A program made the translations under genes and the position numbers. The notes beneath the pieces were generated by a model. It was not told the DNA's origin and searched no databases. It worked only from the letters and a program-made list of their open reading frames with translations. From Vibrio salinus (GTDB lineage Bacteria > Pseudomonadota > Gammaproteobacteria > Enterobacterales > Vibrionaceae), in the NCBI RefSeq assembly GCF_021272385.1, contig NZ_JAJSDZ010000010.1, positions 1,178,001 through 1,242,000 of the forward strand: a DNA stretch of 64,000 bases, given 5' to 3'. This document shows, piece after piece, positions 25,670 to 35,591 of the stretch. The number at the start of each line of letters is the position of its first letter. Position 1 is the stretch's first letter.

Positions 25670-26488
25670 TCACCGACTGTTGTTTACCGATTCAATAAAG
25701 GTTTCCTTAGCCCCTTCCACATTGAATTTTTTGGCTTCCTCTAACAATGAAAGTGCTTTAGAAATATTACCCGCTTCAACGGCTTTGCGAATTTCTTTTT
25801 TATAGAAACTACCAAGATTCGCACCGGACGGCACGTTATCGGTACTCTGCATCACACGGTCAGTTGCTACTTTGTTGGTATTCACCGCCAACCGGAAATG
25901 CCCGTAAGGGACATGTTTTGCTAAGGGGTCATCAATATCCGGTTCAACCGTATGCCTTGCTCTGGCAAAAGCTTTCGCCGGATGGAGGATAGGCGTCTGC
26001 CCTTTCAGATCTTCGGAAGATGTAAAAATTAATAACCTGAGCTTTTGTCTGTTACTATCAGGTATAACAGTGAATGTCAGGACAAATTTATCGTCATCAA
26101 AAAATTTCGCCGGAACATATTTAAAATCCTTAAAAGATTTACTGATAACAATTTGATTTTGTGCATTCAGCACAAAAACCTCAGGGGCATAGAACGTCAT
26201 TTCTTTACTGACAAATGTTTCTAAACGAACATCAAGACTCCCTTTATCTCCGGGAAGAACAAAACCGGCGACGGGCCCCGAACTTTTGTCATTTAAAAGT
26301 AACTGACTGGATTGATCAATATTAAACTGCACCTGTCCGGGGATATCAAGTTTCGTCCAAGACAGGTCGGCAACATTCGCTGTCGCCTGGTCACTTTGTT
26401 CTGAAGCTAGCGATAAAGTTTTCGTTTCGGTACATCCGGCTATCAGCAAGGGAATCAATACCGCGGTAATCCACTTATTCATTGTCAT
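25670..26488 (-). CDS. malM: Maltose operon periplasmic protein MalM
   Basis: Protein of 272 residues, a lipoprotein by its lipobox (LLIAGC, Cys at about 19). It matches MalM by the central GHFRLAVNTNKV block and by the C-terminal helical segment YKKEIRKAVEAGNISKALSL followed by LEEAKKF. MalM belongs to the maltose regulon of enterobacteria and vibrios, lies after lamB, and has no proven function. Here too it follows lamB on the same strand with a 120-bp gap. Its last 45 residues are closely similar to the free-standing 57-residue protein at 47266-47439. Confidence 0.92.
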   Translation of the reverse strand: MTMNKWITAVLIPLLIAGCTETKTLSLASEQSDQATANVADLSWTKLDIPGQVQFNIDQSSQLLLNDKSSGPVAGFVLPGDKGSLDVRLETFVSKEMTFYAPEVFVLNAQNQIVISKSFKDFKYVPAKFFDDDKFVLTFTVIPDSNRQKLRLLIFTSSEDLKGQTPILHPAKAFARARHTVEPDIDDPLAKHVPYGHFRLAVNTNKVATDRVMQSTDNVPSGANLGSFYKKEIRKAVEAGNISKALSLLEEAKKFNVEGAKETFIESVNNSR

Positions 26489-26608
26489 TATTCCTATGGT
26501 GGTATTACATTAAACAATGACACCCAGATAACATGAAGGGGGTTATTCACAGGCTAACCGGGTGTCACATAGCCAGACATGCTGGCTATGCTGATACGAT
26601 GAAAATAC

Positions 26609-27907
26609 TTAGAACCAGGCTTCCACCTGAACCCCAAATTGCATGGTATCGTCGTCTTTTCCACTGTCAAAAGGCGTACTGTTACTGTCATCATCATATT
26701 TAAAGTATGTCGCATACAAACGAATCTCAGGACGGGCCCAGAAACTGGATCCTGCACACCATGCCTGAGCAACCGTTACCTTACCCAGTTTTGTTTTCGC
26801 GCCATCGTTGTCATCCACAGAGTAACCTAACTCCAGGATACTTTTGTGGTTTTCATCCCATTTATATACCGGTCTGATAACAGCAGACATGGTTTTCCAA
26901 CGATCCATGGTGCCCCACATTTCTTTACCAACACCATAAACAAGCTGGTGACCGACTTCAACACTGTCACTGAAACCGGCAACACCCCAGTTAATTAAAC
27001 GGTAACCGTAAGCATCGTCTTTCGCCTCTGCCCCATACCAGCTTCCATCACCATAAAACGCAAAGTTCTTTGAATACCCTTCAGTACCATACTGAAGAAC
27101 TGTTTTGTTAAACCCATTATCCAAACCCTGAGTCAGCTCTGCGGTGAACATCACCCCATTTTCGGCATCTTTTGCTGCATCAGACGCAGAATCAGTCGGA
27201 TTCACATAGGCATAATCAATACCAACTTCCAGGTTCGCTTTTGACCAAAGAGGAATGCCAGCATAGCGTGCATCAAAAGTATTAACATTCAGCATTCCAT
27301 CATTACCGGTATCTGGCGTATCACCGGAGCCGGAACCATTATTGAAATTGTCATTACGGTCGTTTCGTACCCAGGCCAGTGATAATTTACCAGGACCGGT
27401 TTCGATACCCTCAATACCGGCTCCGGCACCTGAAATATTCCAGTAATACATATCACTAATATGTATATCATGACGTTGATAATAACGTTTACCGGCCCAC
27501 AACGTCGCTTCCGGTGCAAAATTCAGCAAACCTTTCGCTTTCACATTGTATTGACGGAAGGCAAATTCCGCATCCGAAACACACTCGTTACCGGCAGCAA
27601 CACCACAATTCGTGCCGGTTCCTTCCCAGTCATTAGATCCATTTGAGCTCATTGCAAACATAGTATCGACATAAAACGTTTTCCCGCTTTCATTGTAAAC
27701 TTCCTTGCCGAGTTCCACTTCACCATAAGCATCACCTTCGTTGCCCAGACGACCGATTTTGTTTTTGTTATAAGTAATCTGACCCCCGCCATCAGGACTC
27801 ATACCAACACCTGCACGCATGTATCCATGAAAATCGACATCAGCAAAAGCAGATGCAGAAATCAAAGCAGAAGAAACTGCCACAGCAATTACGCTTAGTT
27901 TATTCAT
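26609..27907 (-). CDS. lamB: Maltoporin LamB
   Basis: Outer-membrane channel for maltose and maltodextrins, 432 residues from the chosen start. The signal peptide is MNKLSVIAVAVSSALISASA with cleavage after SAFA; the mature protein starts DVDFHGYMRAGVG, as in other LamB proteins. It ends in an aromatic outer-membrane signature (VQVEAWF). A longer frame opens at 27943, but the ATG at 27907 has GGAGT nine bases upstream. It is first in the lamB-malM pair, with candidate MalT boxes 160-250 bp upstream. Confidence 0.96.
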   Translation of the reverse strand: MNKLSVIAVAVSSALISASAFADVDFHGYMRAGVGMSPDGGGQITYNKNKIGRLGNEGDAYGEVELGKEVYNESGKTFYVDTMFAMSSNGSNDWEGTGTNCGVAAGNECVSDAEFAFRQYNVKAKGLLNFAPEATLWAGKRYYQRHDIHISDMYYWNISGAGAGIEGIETGPGKLSLAWVRNDRNDNFNNGSGSGDTPDTGNDGMLNVNTFDARYAGIPLWSKANLEVGIDYAYVNPTDSASDAAKDAENGVMFTAELTQGLDNGFNKTVLQYGTEGYSKNFAFYGDGSWYGAEAKDDAYGYRLINWGVAGFSDSVEVGHQLVYGVGKEMWGTMDRWKTMSAVIRPVYKWDENHKSILELGYSVDDNDGAKTKLGKVTVAQAWCAGSSFWARPEIRLYATYFKYDDDSNSTPFDSGKDDDTMQFGVQVEAWF

Positions 27908-28064
27908 ATCGTTACTCCTAAACGATTCATTATTATTTTTCACTTCTTAGCTTTAAAATTACCGAAAAAAAGTAACAATAAGCCGAGTGAGGTAAGCCAG
28001 GGAATAAACCCTGTTTTATTTTGTTTCACCGATAAATAGCTTAAGAAAAATGATTAATAATGAC

Positions 28065-28160
28065 TTCATCCACAGAAGATTAATTAAGGGGTGAGAGATA
28101 AGGAGGAGATAATCGAACTAAAAATAATTTTGTTATCTTTGTCACTAAATTAAGGATGAG
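28065..28160. promoter_or_regulatory. Candidate MalT boxes upstream of lamB
   Basis: Core matches to the E. coli MalT box GGGGA(T/G)GAGG: GGAGGAG at 28102-28108 and GGATGAG at 28154-28160 on the plus strand, and GGATGAA at 28065-28071 on the minus strand. The remainder of 27908-28495 is AT-rich and has no gene; a stem-loop at 28330-28360 may belong to the end of the chemoreceptor gene. Confidence 0.45.
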
Positions 28161-28495
28161 AATAAGATATCCGGACAAACTAAAAATAAAAACTGTTATT
28201 CATCTCATATTTTAATAAATTAATTTTGTTCCCAATAACAAATTTTAAATACAGTTTCAGAGAGGTTATTTTTAATAATGCATTGAACTATTTAAATATA
28301 ACCAAAAACTTTTCCACACAATAAGGATAATACCCAAATTACTTTACGAAATCTGGGTATAATATTTAATTGTACTGTACTGAAATTAATGAATTTTTAG
28401 CTAACTAAACATTCATACTCAAGCGACCTGAAGATGCGATATTCAGTGAGATTTGTCTGCGCTTGAAACAAGGCTCTAATTTGAAAGCAAAGGTA

Positions 28496-30652
28496 TTATA
28501 ACCGGAATTTTTTCACTAAACCGGCCAGTTCAGAAGATTCCTTCGTCAATAATTCTGCGGCACTGGCACATAACTCCGAATTACTCCGGTTACCATGAGT
28601 CACACTGTCAATCTGATTAATACCTTCGGACACCTGCTCCGCACCAACCGACTGCTCCGTTGACGCCTGTGCAATTTTTTCCATCAATGTCGAAACTGAA
28701 CTAACGTTATTCACGATATCTTGTAGTGATTGTGTTGCTTTGTCTGTCAGCTCAATGCCTCGTTTTGTTCTTGTGGCAGAGTTTTTAATTAGTGCCGATG
28801 TTTCCTGAACAGCATTAGCACATCGTACCGCAAGGTTTCGTACTTCTTCAGCGACAACGGCAAATCCCCGGCCTGCTTCACCGGCCCGGGCGGCTTCTAT
28901 AGCAGCGTTCAATGCCAGCAAATTCGTCTGCTCAGCAATACCTTCGATTGAACTAATAATCGCATTAATATCATTACCTGAAGACTCAATTTCCACCATA
29001 GCACCGCTTAGTTCATTCATAATCTCGCTTGCGGTAACAGCATAAGTATTACTGACGCCAGAAAGATGACTGACATGACGGGCATCTTCAGAACTGCTTC
29101 GGATTTGTTGAGCAATATGACTGATCGTTGAATTTATTTCAGTTACAGACGAAGCCGATGTCGTCGCGCCACTGGCCAGAGTATGGCTTAAACCTGATAT
29201 TTGGGCAGCATTTTCTGCAATCACTCCTGACCGGGTTGAAATATGCTGTATCAATTCACTGAGATCCTCTACCATTTTCTTCAGTGCAAGTCCCAGTTGA
29301 TCTTGTTCGGATGCCAGCTCGATATCAATCGTCAAATCACCCTGAGCTACCGTTTCGGCTGCTTTAGCCTGTTTCTGAAGTGAAATAGCCATCTCATCTA
29401 ACGCTTCAGATAGTTGCCCTATTTCGTCCGATGACACGTGGCCCAACCTTGAGTCAAACCGGCCTTTGGAAACCATTTGCGCCATTTTGACAGAAGACAA
29501 TATCGGCCGGGACAATTTATCCGAAAAATAGAGGATACCCAGTAAGGCAACGATGGTCATCGATACACCAATCGCTATCTGATTCAGAATATTTTTAACA
29601 GCCTGCCCGGCCAATTCTTCATTTAACTGGTATAAGTTATTCAGAACCAACGCTTTACTGACTTCCAGCGTAATGAACCAGCGAACGCCGGAATCACCAA
29701 ATGAAATAGGCACTAATACCCGGTAAAAATGAGAATTTTCATCATCTATACGTGCGTCATTACTCAGCGATGAGTAAAGGCTTTGAAACGATTTGTCATT
29801 GTATATCTGTCTGACTGATTGCCCGATATTTTTCGCATTTTGGCTATCAGCAACCACCAAACCTTTATCGGTCGAGATAACCACATGACTTTTCCCGTTA
29901 TAAATACCCTGAGAAGCTTTTACTGCCAGATTCTGAACGTAATCTAAGTTAAAATCCGTACCGGCAACACCAACGAATTTCCCTTTTACCAAAATAGGCA
30001 CAGACATACTGGCAAGCCATAACCGTTTCCCCTGAAACTGATAAGGTATCGGGGCAGTAACCACTTCTTTACCGGTTTTTTGAGGAATCTGATACCAGGC
30101 ATTTTTCATCAGCCCATTGACATATTTTCCAGAAGAGTCATATCCGTTCAGTGGATGTATAACAGGGTGTCCCTTCTGGTTTCTGGTTATATATGGAACA
30201 TAACGACCACTTTTATCGCTATCGTTCCGACCAGATTCGATATCCGCATCATTACCGTCAAATGCATTGGGCTCCCAACCACTATAAGTACCATGAAGGT
30301 GTGAGTTATTATTTAGTACTGCTTCCAGGAGATTATTAATTACCTTCCGGTTTAAAACATGAAAAAAGTCATTAGCATAATATGATTTTATCGCTGAAAT
30401 AGACGTTGAGACCGATTTCGCCGATTCTAACCCTTTTTCAATCTGGAGGTTAATCGACTTTGCTGACTCGATTGCTTTATATTGTAATTTTTCCAGGACT
30501 TCTCGCTTAATTATTTCAGACGAACGCTTTGACACTGTTTTCTGAGAAATGTGGGATGAATATACATTATATCCAACCAAAATGATTGAAGTAATAATTA
30601 AACAAAAACCTGCGGCAAGTGCTATTTTAGTTCTTATTGATTTTATTTTCAT
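28496..30652 (-). CDS. Methyl-accepting chemotaxis protein with Cache sensor domain, inside the maltose locus
   Basis: Chemoreceptor of 718 residues. First membrane segment about residues 10-30, a periplasmic double-Cache domain to about 350 (NAWYQIPQKTGKEVVTAPIP and VGVAGTDFNLDYVQ are typical), second membrane segment about 358-378, HAMP, then the signalling domain with EQTNLLALNAAIEAARAGE at the tip. In amino-acid-binding Cache domains an Arg precedes the WY pair by two positions; here it is Asn, so the ligand may differ. It lies between malS and lamB, which suggests, but does not prove, a role in sensing sugars or glucans. Confidence 0.93.
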   Translation of the reverse strand: MKIKSIRTKIALAAGFCLIITSIILVGYNVYSSHISQKTVSKRSSEIIKREVLEKLQYKAIESAKSINLQIEKGLESAKSVSTSISAIKSYYANDFFHVLNRKVINNLLEAVLNNNSHLHGTYSGWEPNAFDGNDADIESGRNDSDKSGRYVPYITRNQKGHPVIHPLNGYDSSGKYVNGLMKNAWYQIPQKTGKEVVTAPIPYQFQGKRLWLASMSVPILVKGKFVGVAGTDFNLDYVQNLAVKASQGIYNGKSHVVISTDKGLVVADSQNAKNIGQSVRQIYNDKSFQSLYSSLSNDARIDDENSHFYRVLVPISFGDSGVRWFITLEVSKALVLNNLYQLNEELAGQAVKNILNQIAIGVSMTIVALLGILYFSDKLSRPILSSVKMAQMVSKGRFDSRLGHVSSDEIGQLSEALDEMAISLQKQAKAAETVAQGDLTIDIELASEQDQLGLALKKMVEDLSELIQHISTRSGVIAENAAQISGLSHTLASGATTSASSVTEINSTISHIAQQIRSSSEDARHVSHLSGVSNTYAVTASEIMNELSGAMVEIESSGNDINAIISSIEGIAEQTNLLALNAAIEAARAGEAGRGFAVVAEEVRNLAVRCANAVQETSALIKNSATRTKRGIELTDKATQSLQDIVNNVSSVSTLMEKIAQASTEQSVGAEQVSEGINQIDSVTHGNRSNSELCASAAELLTKESSELAGLVKKFRL

Positions 30653-30746
30653 GGCAAGATTACTCTTTTTAAACCAGACCTGACATTAATTTCCGAGTCG
30701 TCTGTCAACAACTCAGAGAATTAATGAAAATAAAATGTAAAATGGA

Positions 30747-32828
30747 TTATTTCTGATAATGGCCAAAGTAAGCCACAACGACTTTGTCTTTTCCTGATGT
30801 TCTTGAAAACACATAAGCGCTTTTGTTGGGTAAATCCAGATGAATACCGCTCCCAACGGAAGGGTGGCGATGTCTGAACTGGCCTAATGTGCGCCAAAAG
30901 TGTAAAAGAGACTGTCTTTTTTCATCCAGATTCCAAACCATATCTGACCGGGTTCCCTGTTGGAAATCATCTTTAGGATAAGGTCCGATATCTCGTGCCA
31001 CTTCATCACCATAAAACACCTGAACGGCGCCCGGACTCAGCAGAAGCGCTGCTGCTACTCCTTTCTGCATATCAAAATTCAGATACCGGCTGAAGAACAA
31101 CTCAGTGTCATGAGAAGAAATGTAACTCACCGGATTCAGCTTGTTTTTCTCATGAAGCGAATCTGAATAAAACCGATAAATATCGTCCATATAACTCAGA
31201 CAAGCCGCACCTTTCGCAACACTGTGCTGAAAATCAAAATTAAGCAACGCATCGAAGCCATTGTTATAATCCGGACTTTTTGACGGTCCCATCCCCCAGA
31301 CTTCGCCCATCATCCAAAAAGGACGTGTTACGTTATCATGACGGGCCTGATGAAATTGCCGTAACTTAGCGGTTGCTGCGGATTTCAGCCGTTTCCAGAC
31401 ATCGCCATTGACATGTTTAACCGTATCGACCCGAAACCCATCTATACCAAACCTCTTAACCCAGTCACTCTGCCACTCAATTAAATAATCGGACACGGTA
31501 TACCCTTTTTTAGTCACAACCCTGGTTCCGGGATTATGTAAAAGCCACTCAGGTGGCGTGACGTGTTTTTCCGATTCGGTGAGAAAATCCGGTAGGCCGG
31601 ATAAAGAAAGAGTTTGATCCGTTGACCCCGGCTGAGGATAGCCTGGCAAACCAGCTCTGACCCAGTCTCCACCCCACCACTGTGACCAGTTCTTACTTTT
31701 ATAATCAATCAGTTGATTGAAAGTGTGCCAATTTTCTCCGGTTTTTGGTTGCCAGTCTCCCCACCGCTCAGGTAACAGGGAGGTATCCGGAACGACTCTG
31801 ACTTTGTCTTCCTGTAAATCCGATAATGTGGCATAGCCCGCGTGGTTCAGAACGACATCCAACAACACTTTTATTCCCCGTTTATGGGCTTCATCAACCA
31901 ATGTTTTTAATGTTGTTTCCGTTCCTAAATTCGCATCAATTTTAGTAAAGTCTCTGGCCCAGTAACCGTGGTAGCCATAAAACGGAAATGAACCTCGTTT
32001 CCCTCCTCCGACAAAGCCGTGGATTTGTTCAACGATGGATGATAACCATATCGCATCCGTCCCCAGACTTTTAATATAATCAAGGTGGTTAATGACGCCC
32101 TGAAGATCTCCGCCATGAAATGTTCCTATTTCGTCTTTCCCATCAGAATGTCGTCCATAAGCATGGTCGTTGCTCTTATCACCGTTAGCGAACCGGTCTA
32201 TCAAGACAAAATAAATGTTCGCATTTCGCCAAACCAATGAATGATGCTCCTCTCGAAATTCATCGACAGCACGATCGACAGGTTCGAGAAGAACCAAACC
32301 ATGGCTCTCAGGGGAAGGCGTAACCAAAACATGTCTGTCTTTAACTGTCACAACCTGATGACTAAACGCATCGCGTAGCACCGTTCCATCGGCAAACGTA
32401 TTACCCAAATCAATACGGACCGGTTTGTTGGTATATACCGGGCATTGCACATCAGGCAAAGGACGGGTAAAACGGGCTTTATCCGTTGTGGCAGGTTGCC
32501 TTTTTACTTTAATTGTGTGGTTGTGTTCATCGTAGATGAATGCGTACTCCCCGGGAAAACGGATCTTAGCGTGAAACAACCCAGGGGTATTGCATCCAAC
32601 ATATAATGGCGTGTTAAATTTGAATTTCTGTCTGGCTGGTGGAGGGCATTGTCCATCCTGCTCAAGAACTTGAATTTGGTAGTTTTGTTTTTTCAGATGA
32701 ATCATTAAGGGTTCACGGTTTTGCAGCTCTCGCATCTGATGTGTATCACCGGCAGACACCGTCAGTGTTGCTGCCTGTACCTGAGTTGCTAAGCATGCAA
32801 GCCATAGGTAAGAAGGTATCTTTTTCAT
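30747..32828 (-). CDS. malS: Periplasmic alpha-amylase MalS
   Basis: Glycoside hydrolase family 13 enzyme of 693 residues that trims maltodextrins in the periplasm. A signal peptide (MKKIPSYLWLACLATQVQA) precedes an N-terminal beta-rich region to about 200. The catalytic domain follows: the segment YGRHSDGKDEIGTFHGGDLQ and the later VGGGKRGSFPFYGYHGYWAR are close to E. coli MalS. The nucleophile Asp is in FRVDTVKH, the acid Glu in MGEVWG and the third Asp in SSHDTELF. The ATG at 32828 is preferred to the upstream TTG. It lies 180 bp after malG in the same direction. Confidence 0.93.
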   Translation of the reverse strand: MKKIPSYLWLACLATQVQAATLTVSAGDTHQMRELQNREPLMIHLKKQNYQIQVLEQDGQCPPPARQKFKFNTPLYVGCNTPGLFHAKIRFPGEYAFIYDEHNHTIKVKRQPATTDKARFTRPLPDVQCPVYTNKPVRIDLGNTFADGTVLRDAFSHQVVTVKDRHVLVTPSPESHGLVLLEPVDRAVDEFREEHHSLVWRNANIYFVLIDRFANGDKSNDHAYGRHSDGKDEIGTFHGGDLQGVINHLDYIKSLGTDAIWLSSIVEQIHGFVGGGKRGSFPFYGYHGYWARDFTKIDANLGTETTLKTLVDEAHKRGIKVLLDVVLNHAGYATLSDLQEDKVRVVPDTSLLPERWGDWQPKTGENWHTFNQLIDYKSKNWSQWWGGDWVRAGLPGYPQPGSTDQTLSLSGLPDFLTESEKHVTPPEWLLHNPGTRVVTKKGYTVSDYLIEWQSDWVKRFGIDGFRVDTVKHVNGDVWKRLKSAATAKLRQFHQARHDNVTRPFWMMGEVWGMGPSKSPDYNNGFDALLNFDFQHSVAKGAACLSYMDDIYRFYSDSLHEKNKLNPVSYISSHDTELFFSRYLNFDMQKGVAAALLLSPGAVQVFYGDEVARDIGPYPKDDFQQGTRSDMVWNLDEKRQSLLHFWRTLGQFRHRHPSVGSGIHLDLPNKSAYVFSRTSGKDKVVVAYFGHYQK

Positions 32829-32891
32829 AAGCAAATCACGTTATTATCAATTATAGTTTTTAGATAAAATACTCAACTATCGGAATGGTTG

Positions 32892-32899
32892 CATCCTCC
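32892..32899 (-). promoter_or_regulatory. Candidate MalT box upstream of malS
   Basis: GGAGGATG on the minus strand, 64 bp before the malS start, preceded by TGA, matching the MalT-box core. It suggests malS has its own MalT-dependent promoter in addition to read-through from malG. Confidence 0.4.
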
Positions 32900-33008
32900 T
32901 CAGAGGTACGCCCCCAGATAATTTCTGCAGTAACAGATAAAAAAAACGCTGCTTTATATGCAGCGCAAAGTAATGAAAAACAAACGGACAAGAAATACCA
33001 ACTCACGT

Positions 33009-33899
33009 TTACCCTTTTACACCACCAGCGGTCAGCCCTCCGACAAGCCAGCGCTGAGCCAGTAAAAAAACAACGGTAATTGGCAAGGCAGATAAAACAG
33101 CAGCAGCAGCAAAATCACCCCATAAGTAGTTTTGAGGGTACAAATATTGCTGCATCCCAACAGCCAGCGTGTATTTGTTAATATCAGATAAAAGAAGTGA
33201 AGCTACCGGTACTTCTCCGACGACCATAATAAATGACAAGATAAACACTACCGCCAGAATTGGCACAGATAATGGCAGTAATACCAGACGAAATGCCTGC
33301 CAGGGCGTTGCGCCATCGAGTGCAGCAGCTTCTTCCAATGAATTATCAATCGTTTCGAAATACCCTTTAATCGTCCAGACATGCAATGCAATGCCACCCA
33401 AATAGGAAAAGATAAGTCCACCATGTGTATTCAGTCCGAGAAACGGCACATATTGCCCTAATTTGTCGAACAATGCATAAATTGCCACCAAGGCCAGTAC
33501 TGCCGGAAACATCTGGAAAATCATCATGGCTTTTAGAATAATGCTTTTCCCACCGAATTTAAGCCGGGCAAACGCATAGGCAGATGTGGTAGACAAGGCC
33601 ACGATCAATACCGATGCAATCGATGCCACTTTTATCGAATTCCATAACCAGGTCAGAACCGGAAATGGCGGTGGGGTTACCGTACCATCGGCATTAACCA
33701 CCGGAAAACCAAATGCAAGTTTCCAATGCTCCAGAGAAGGGTGTTCCGGAATCAGGCTTCCTGTTGAGAAATTACCTTCACGGAAAGATATCGCAACAAT
33801 CATTAACAGGGGGAAAATAATCAGGGATAAAAATGCCCATAATCCCAGATGAGCCGCCCACACGCGATACTTCAAATTTTTTCCTTGTACCATAGCCAT
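33009..33899 (-). CDS. malG: Maltose/maltodextrin ABC transporter permease MalG
   Basis: Inner-membrane permease of 296 residues with six membrane segments and the EAA loop EEAAALDGATPWQAFRLVLL that docks on MalK. Size and ends match E. coli MalG (296), including the C-terminal GLTAGGVKG. It begins 11 bp after malF with GAGGAG as ribosome site, so the two are cotranscribed. Confidence 0.97.
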   Translation of the reverse strand: MAMVQGKNLKYRVWAAHLGLWAFLSLIIFPLLMIVAISFREGNFSTGSLIPEHPSLEHWKLAFGFPVVNADGTVTPPPFPVLTWLWNSIKVASIASVLIVALSTTSAYAFARLKFGGKSIILKAMMIFQMFPAVLALVAIYALFDKLGQYVPFLGLNTHGGLIFSYLGGIALHVWTIKGYFETIDNSLEEAAALDGATPWQAFRLVLLPLSVPILAVVFILSFIMVVGEVPVASLLLSDINKYTLAVGMQQYLYPQNYLWGDFAAAAVLSALPITVVFLLAQRWLVGGLTAGGVKG

Positions 33900-33910
33900 T
33901 GTGGTTCTCC

Positions 33911-35479
33911 TCAGTCTTGTTCTACACGGGCAAAGCGAAGGTTTATCAGAGCCAGAGCCCCTACCAATAAGAAAATCAATGTCGCGATAGCACTGGCTAA
34001 TCCGAAATCACGGCCTCCACTGCCTTCAAATGCAATTCGATAGGTATAACTCACCAGTAAATCGGTATATCCTGCTGGTTCAGTGGTTCCTATCATATTC
34101 GGTCCTCCGGACGTTAGCAGATAGATCATGACAAAATTATTGAAGTTAAAAGCAAAACTAGCAATCAATAATGGCGTCAATGGTTTAATCATCAGTGGCA
34201 CAGTTATTTTTGTAAAGTTGTAAAACGGCCCGGCACCATCAATGGCTGACGCTTCATATAAGTCATTGGGAATGGCTTTTAATAAACCCATGCATAATAT
34301 CATCATATAAGGAAATCCCAGCCAGGTATTAACCGTAATAACCATGATCCGGGCCATCAGTGGATCTGAAAACCAACCAGGTTTAATTCCGAACAAAGCA
34401 CTCAGAACCATATTGATTTCACCAAAACTCTGATTAAATAACCCCTTAAAGATTAATATTGATATAAAAGCAGGAACCGCATACGGCAGGATAAGCAACA
34501 CCCGGTAAATAGCACGTCCTCTTAATTCTTCCCACTGAACAACACTGGCCAGCACCAGCCCGATGATTAGGGTTAAAACTACTGTGGCAGCAGAAAACAC
34601 GATGGTCCATATGAAAATACTGATAAATGGTTCTTTGATTCCATCATCTTTCCAGACACGTTCAAAATTCCGTGTTCCGATCTTAACAATAAATCCCGGT
34701 GATACCGGATCGCCGAAAAACTGACCATCAGAATTAACAGGTTGGTAAAAGCCCGTTTTCATGTTTGGTTTAAGTAATTGATTTAATTTATTATTAATTA
34801 ATGTAGCACCATCTTTTTTAAGCGTATACAACGGCATAATGGCTGAAAATTTCCTCAAGCCATTCATTCTTATCGTTTCTTTCTCCGACTTAACTAAATT
34901 CAGTTTTCCAAGAACATGGCGGTAAAGAATGATCGATTTTAAAGGCTCTTTTTTCATACCATTCAGAGAATCTAATTTGGATAAAGGCAAAGTATCTGAA
35001 ACTTTATCGAAGAAAAAAACCGGCGTTGACAGGTAGTTATCATTATCACGAACTACGATCCGATATCCATTTTGATATTGGTAAAGATCAAAGGAATAAT
35101 CTTTTCCACTTTGAAACGTTTGCTCAAGTAATACCGACTGGACTCTTGGTAAGGTCAACTGGTTCTTAGCGCTATAGTTCGTAAAAGAAAGTCCGACAGT
35201 ATACATAAGGGGGAATAGAATAAATAAAATCATCCCTGCCAGACCTGGATAAATATAGCGATGCACATAGGTTTTCGCACTTCCGAAAATGTACAATGCA
35301 AGAGCGGTCATGACTATAGTCAATAGTGCAAATGCAATTTCTCCCCGAGAATACATCAAAATAGATGCATACCCGTTAAGAATGCCGATAGCGATCAGCA
35401 CAATCCATTTTATCACTTTCATTTTATTCTTAAGGAAGGACCCAAAAGAATTATTGTCCATTCTCTGAGCTAACTGCAT
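33911..35479 (-). CDS. malF: Maltose/maltodextrin ABC transporter permease MalF
   Basis: Inner-membrane permease of 522 residues with the large periplasmic loop peculiar to MalF (about residues 90-270). The EAA loop reads YEASAIDGAGPFYNFTKITV. The MalF-specific FVMIYLLTSGGP motif is present near the C terminus. MalF and MalG form the membrane channel that receives sugar from MalE. It follows malE after a 112-bp gap that contains a hairpin. Confidence 0.97.
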   Translation of the reverse strand: MQLAQRMDNNSFGSFLKNKMKVIKWIVLIAIGILNGYASILMYSRGEIAFALLTIVMTALALYIFGSAKTYVHRYIYPGLAGMILFILFPLMYTVGLSFTNYSAKNQLTLPRVQSVLLEQTFQSGKDYSFDLYQYQNGYRIVVRDNDNYLSTPVFFFDKVSDTLPLSKLDSLNGMKKEPLKSIILYRHVLGKLNLVKSEKETIRMNGLRKFSAIMPLYTLKKDGATLINNKLNQLLKPNMKTGFYQPVNSDGQFFGDPVSPGFIVKIGTRNFERVWKDDGIKEPFISIFIWTIVFSAATVVLTLIIGLVLASVVQWEELRGRAIYRVLLILPYAVPAFISILIFKGLFNQSFGEINMVLSALFGIKPGWFSDPLMARIMVITVNTWLGFPYMMILCMGLLKAIPNDLYEASAIDGAGPFYNFTKITVPLMIKPLTPLLIASFAFNFNNFVMIYLLTSGGPNMIGTTEPAGYTDLLVSYTYRIAFEGSGGRDFGLASAIATLIFLLVGALALINLRFARVEQD

Positions 35480-35526
35480 AAAATCTCAGTCCTAATTTGT
35501 CTTTGTAAAATCAATACCAATTTTTT

Positions 35527-35577
35527 GTTTCAGGTCACTTCACCCATTTGGAAAAGCAAAAAGAAGCAACCTGAAAC
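35527..35577 (-). repeat. Hairpin between malE and malF
   Basis: Inverted repeat GTTTCAGGT / ACCTGAAAC (9 bp) around a 33-base loop with further inner pairing (GAAGTGA against TGCTTC), followed on the minus strand by AAAAAA. E. coli has REP hairpins at the same place, which stabilise malE mRNA and set the MalE:MalF ratio; the same role is inferred here. Confidence 0.6.
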
Positions 35578-35591
35578 GATTCTCTTATAAA

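Noticed and set aside
28330..28360. Stem-loop ATACCCA / TGGGTAT as a lamB regulator
   Set aside because: Short arms, long loop and no T-run; kept only as a possible end of the chemoreceptor message.
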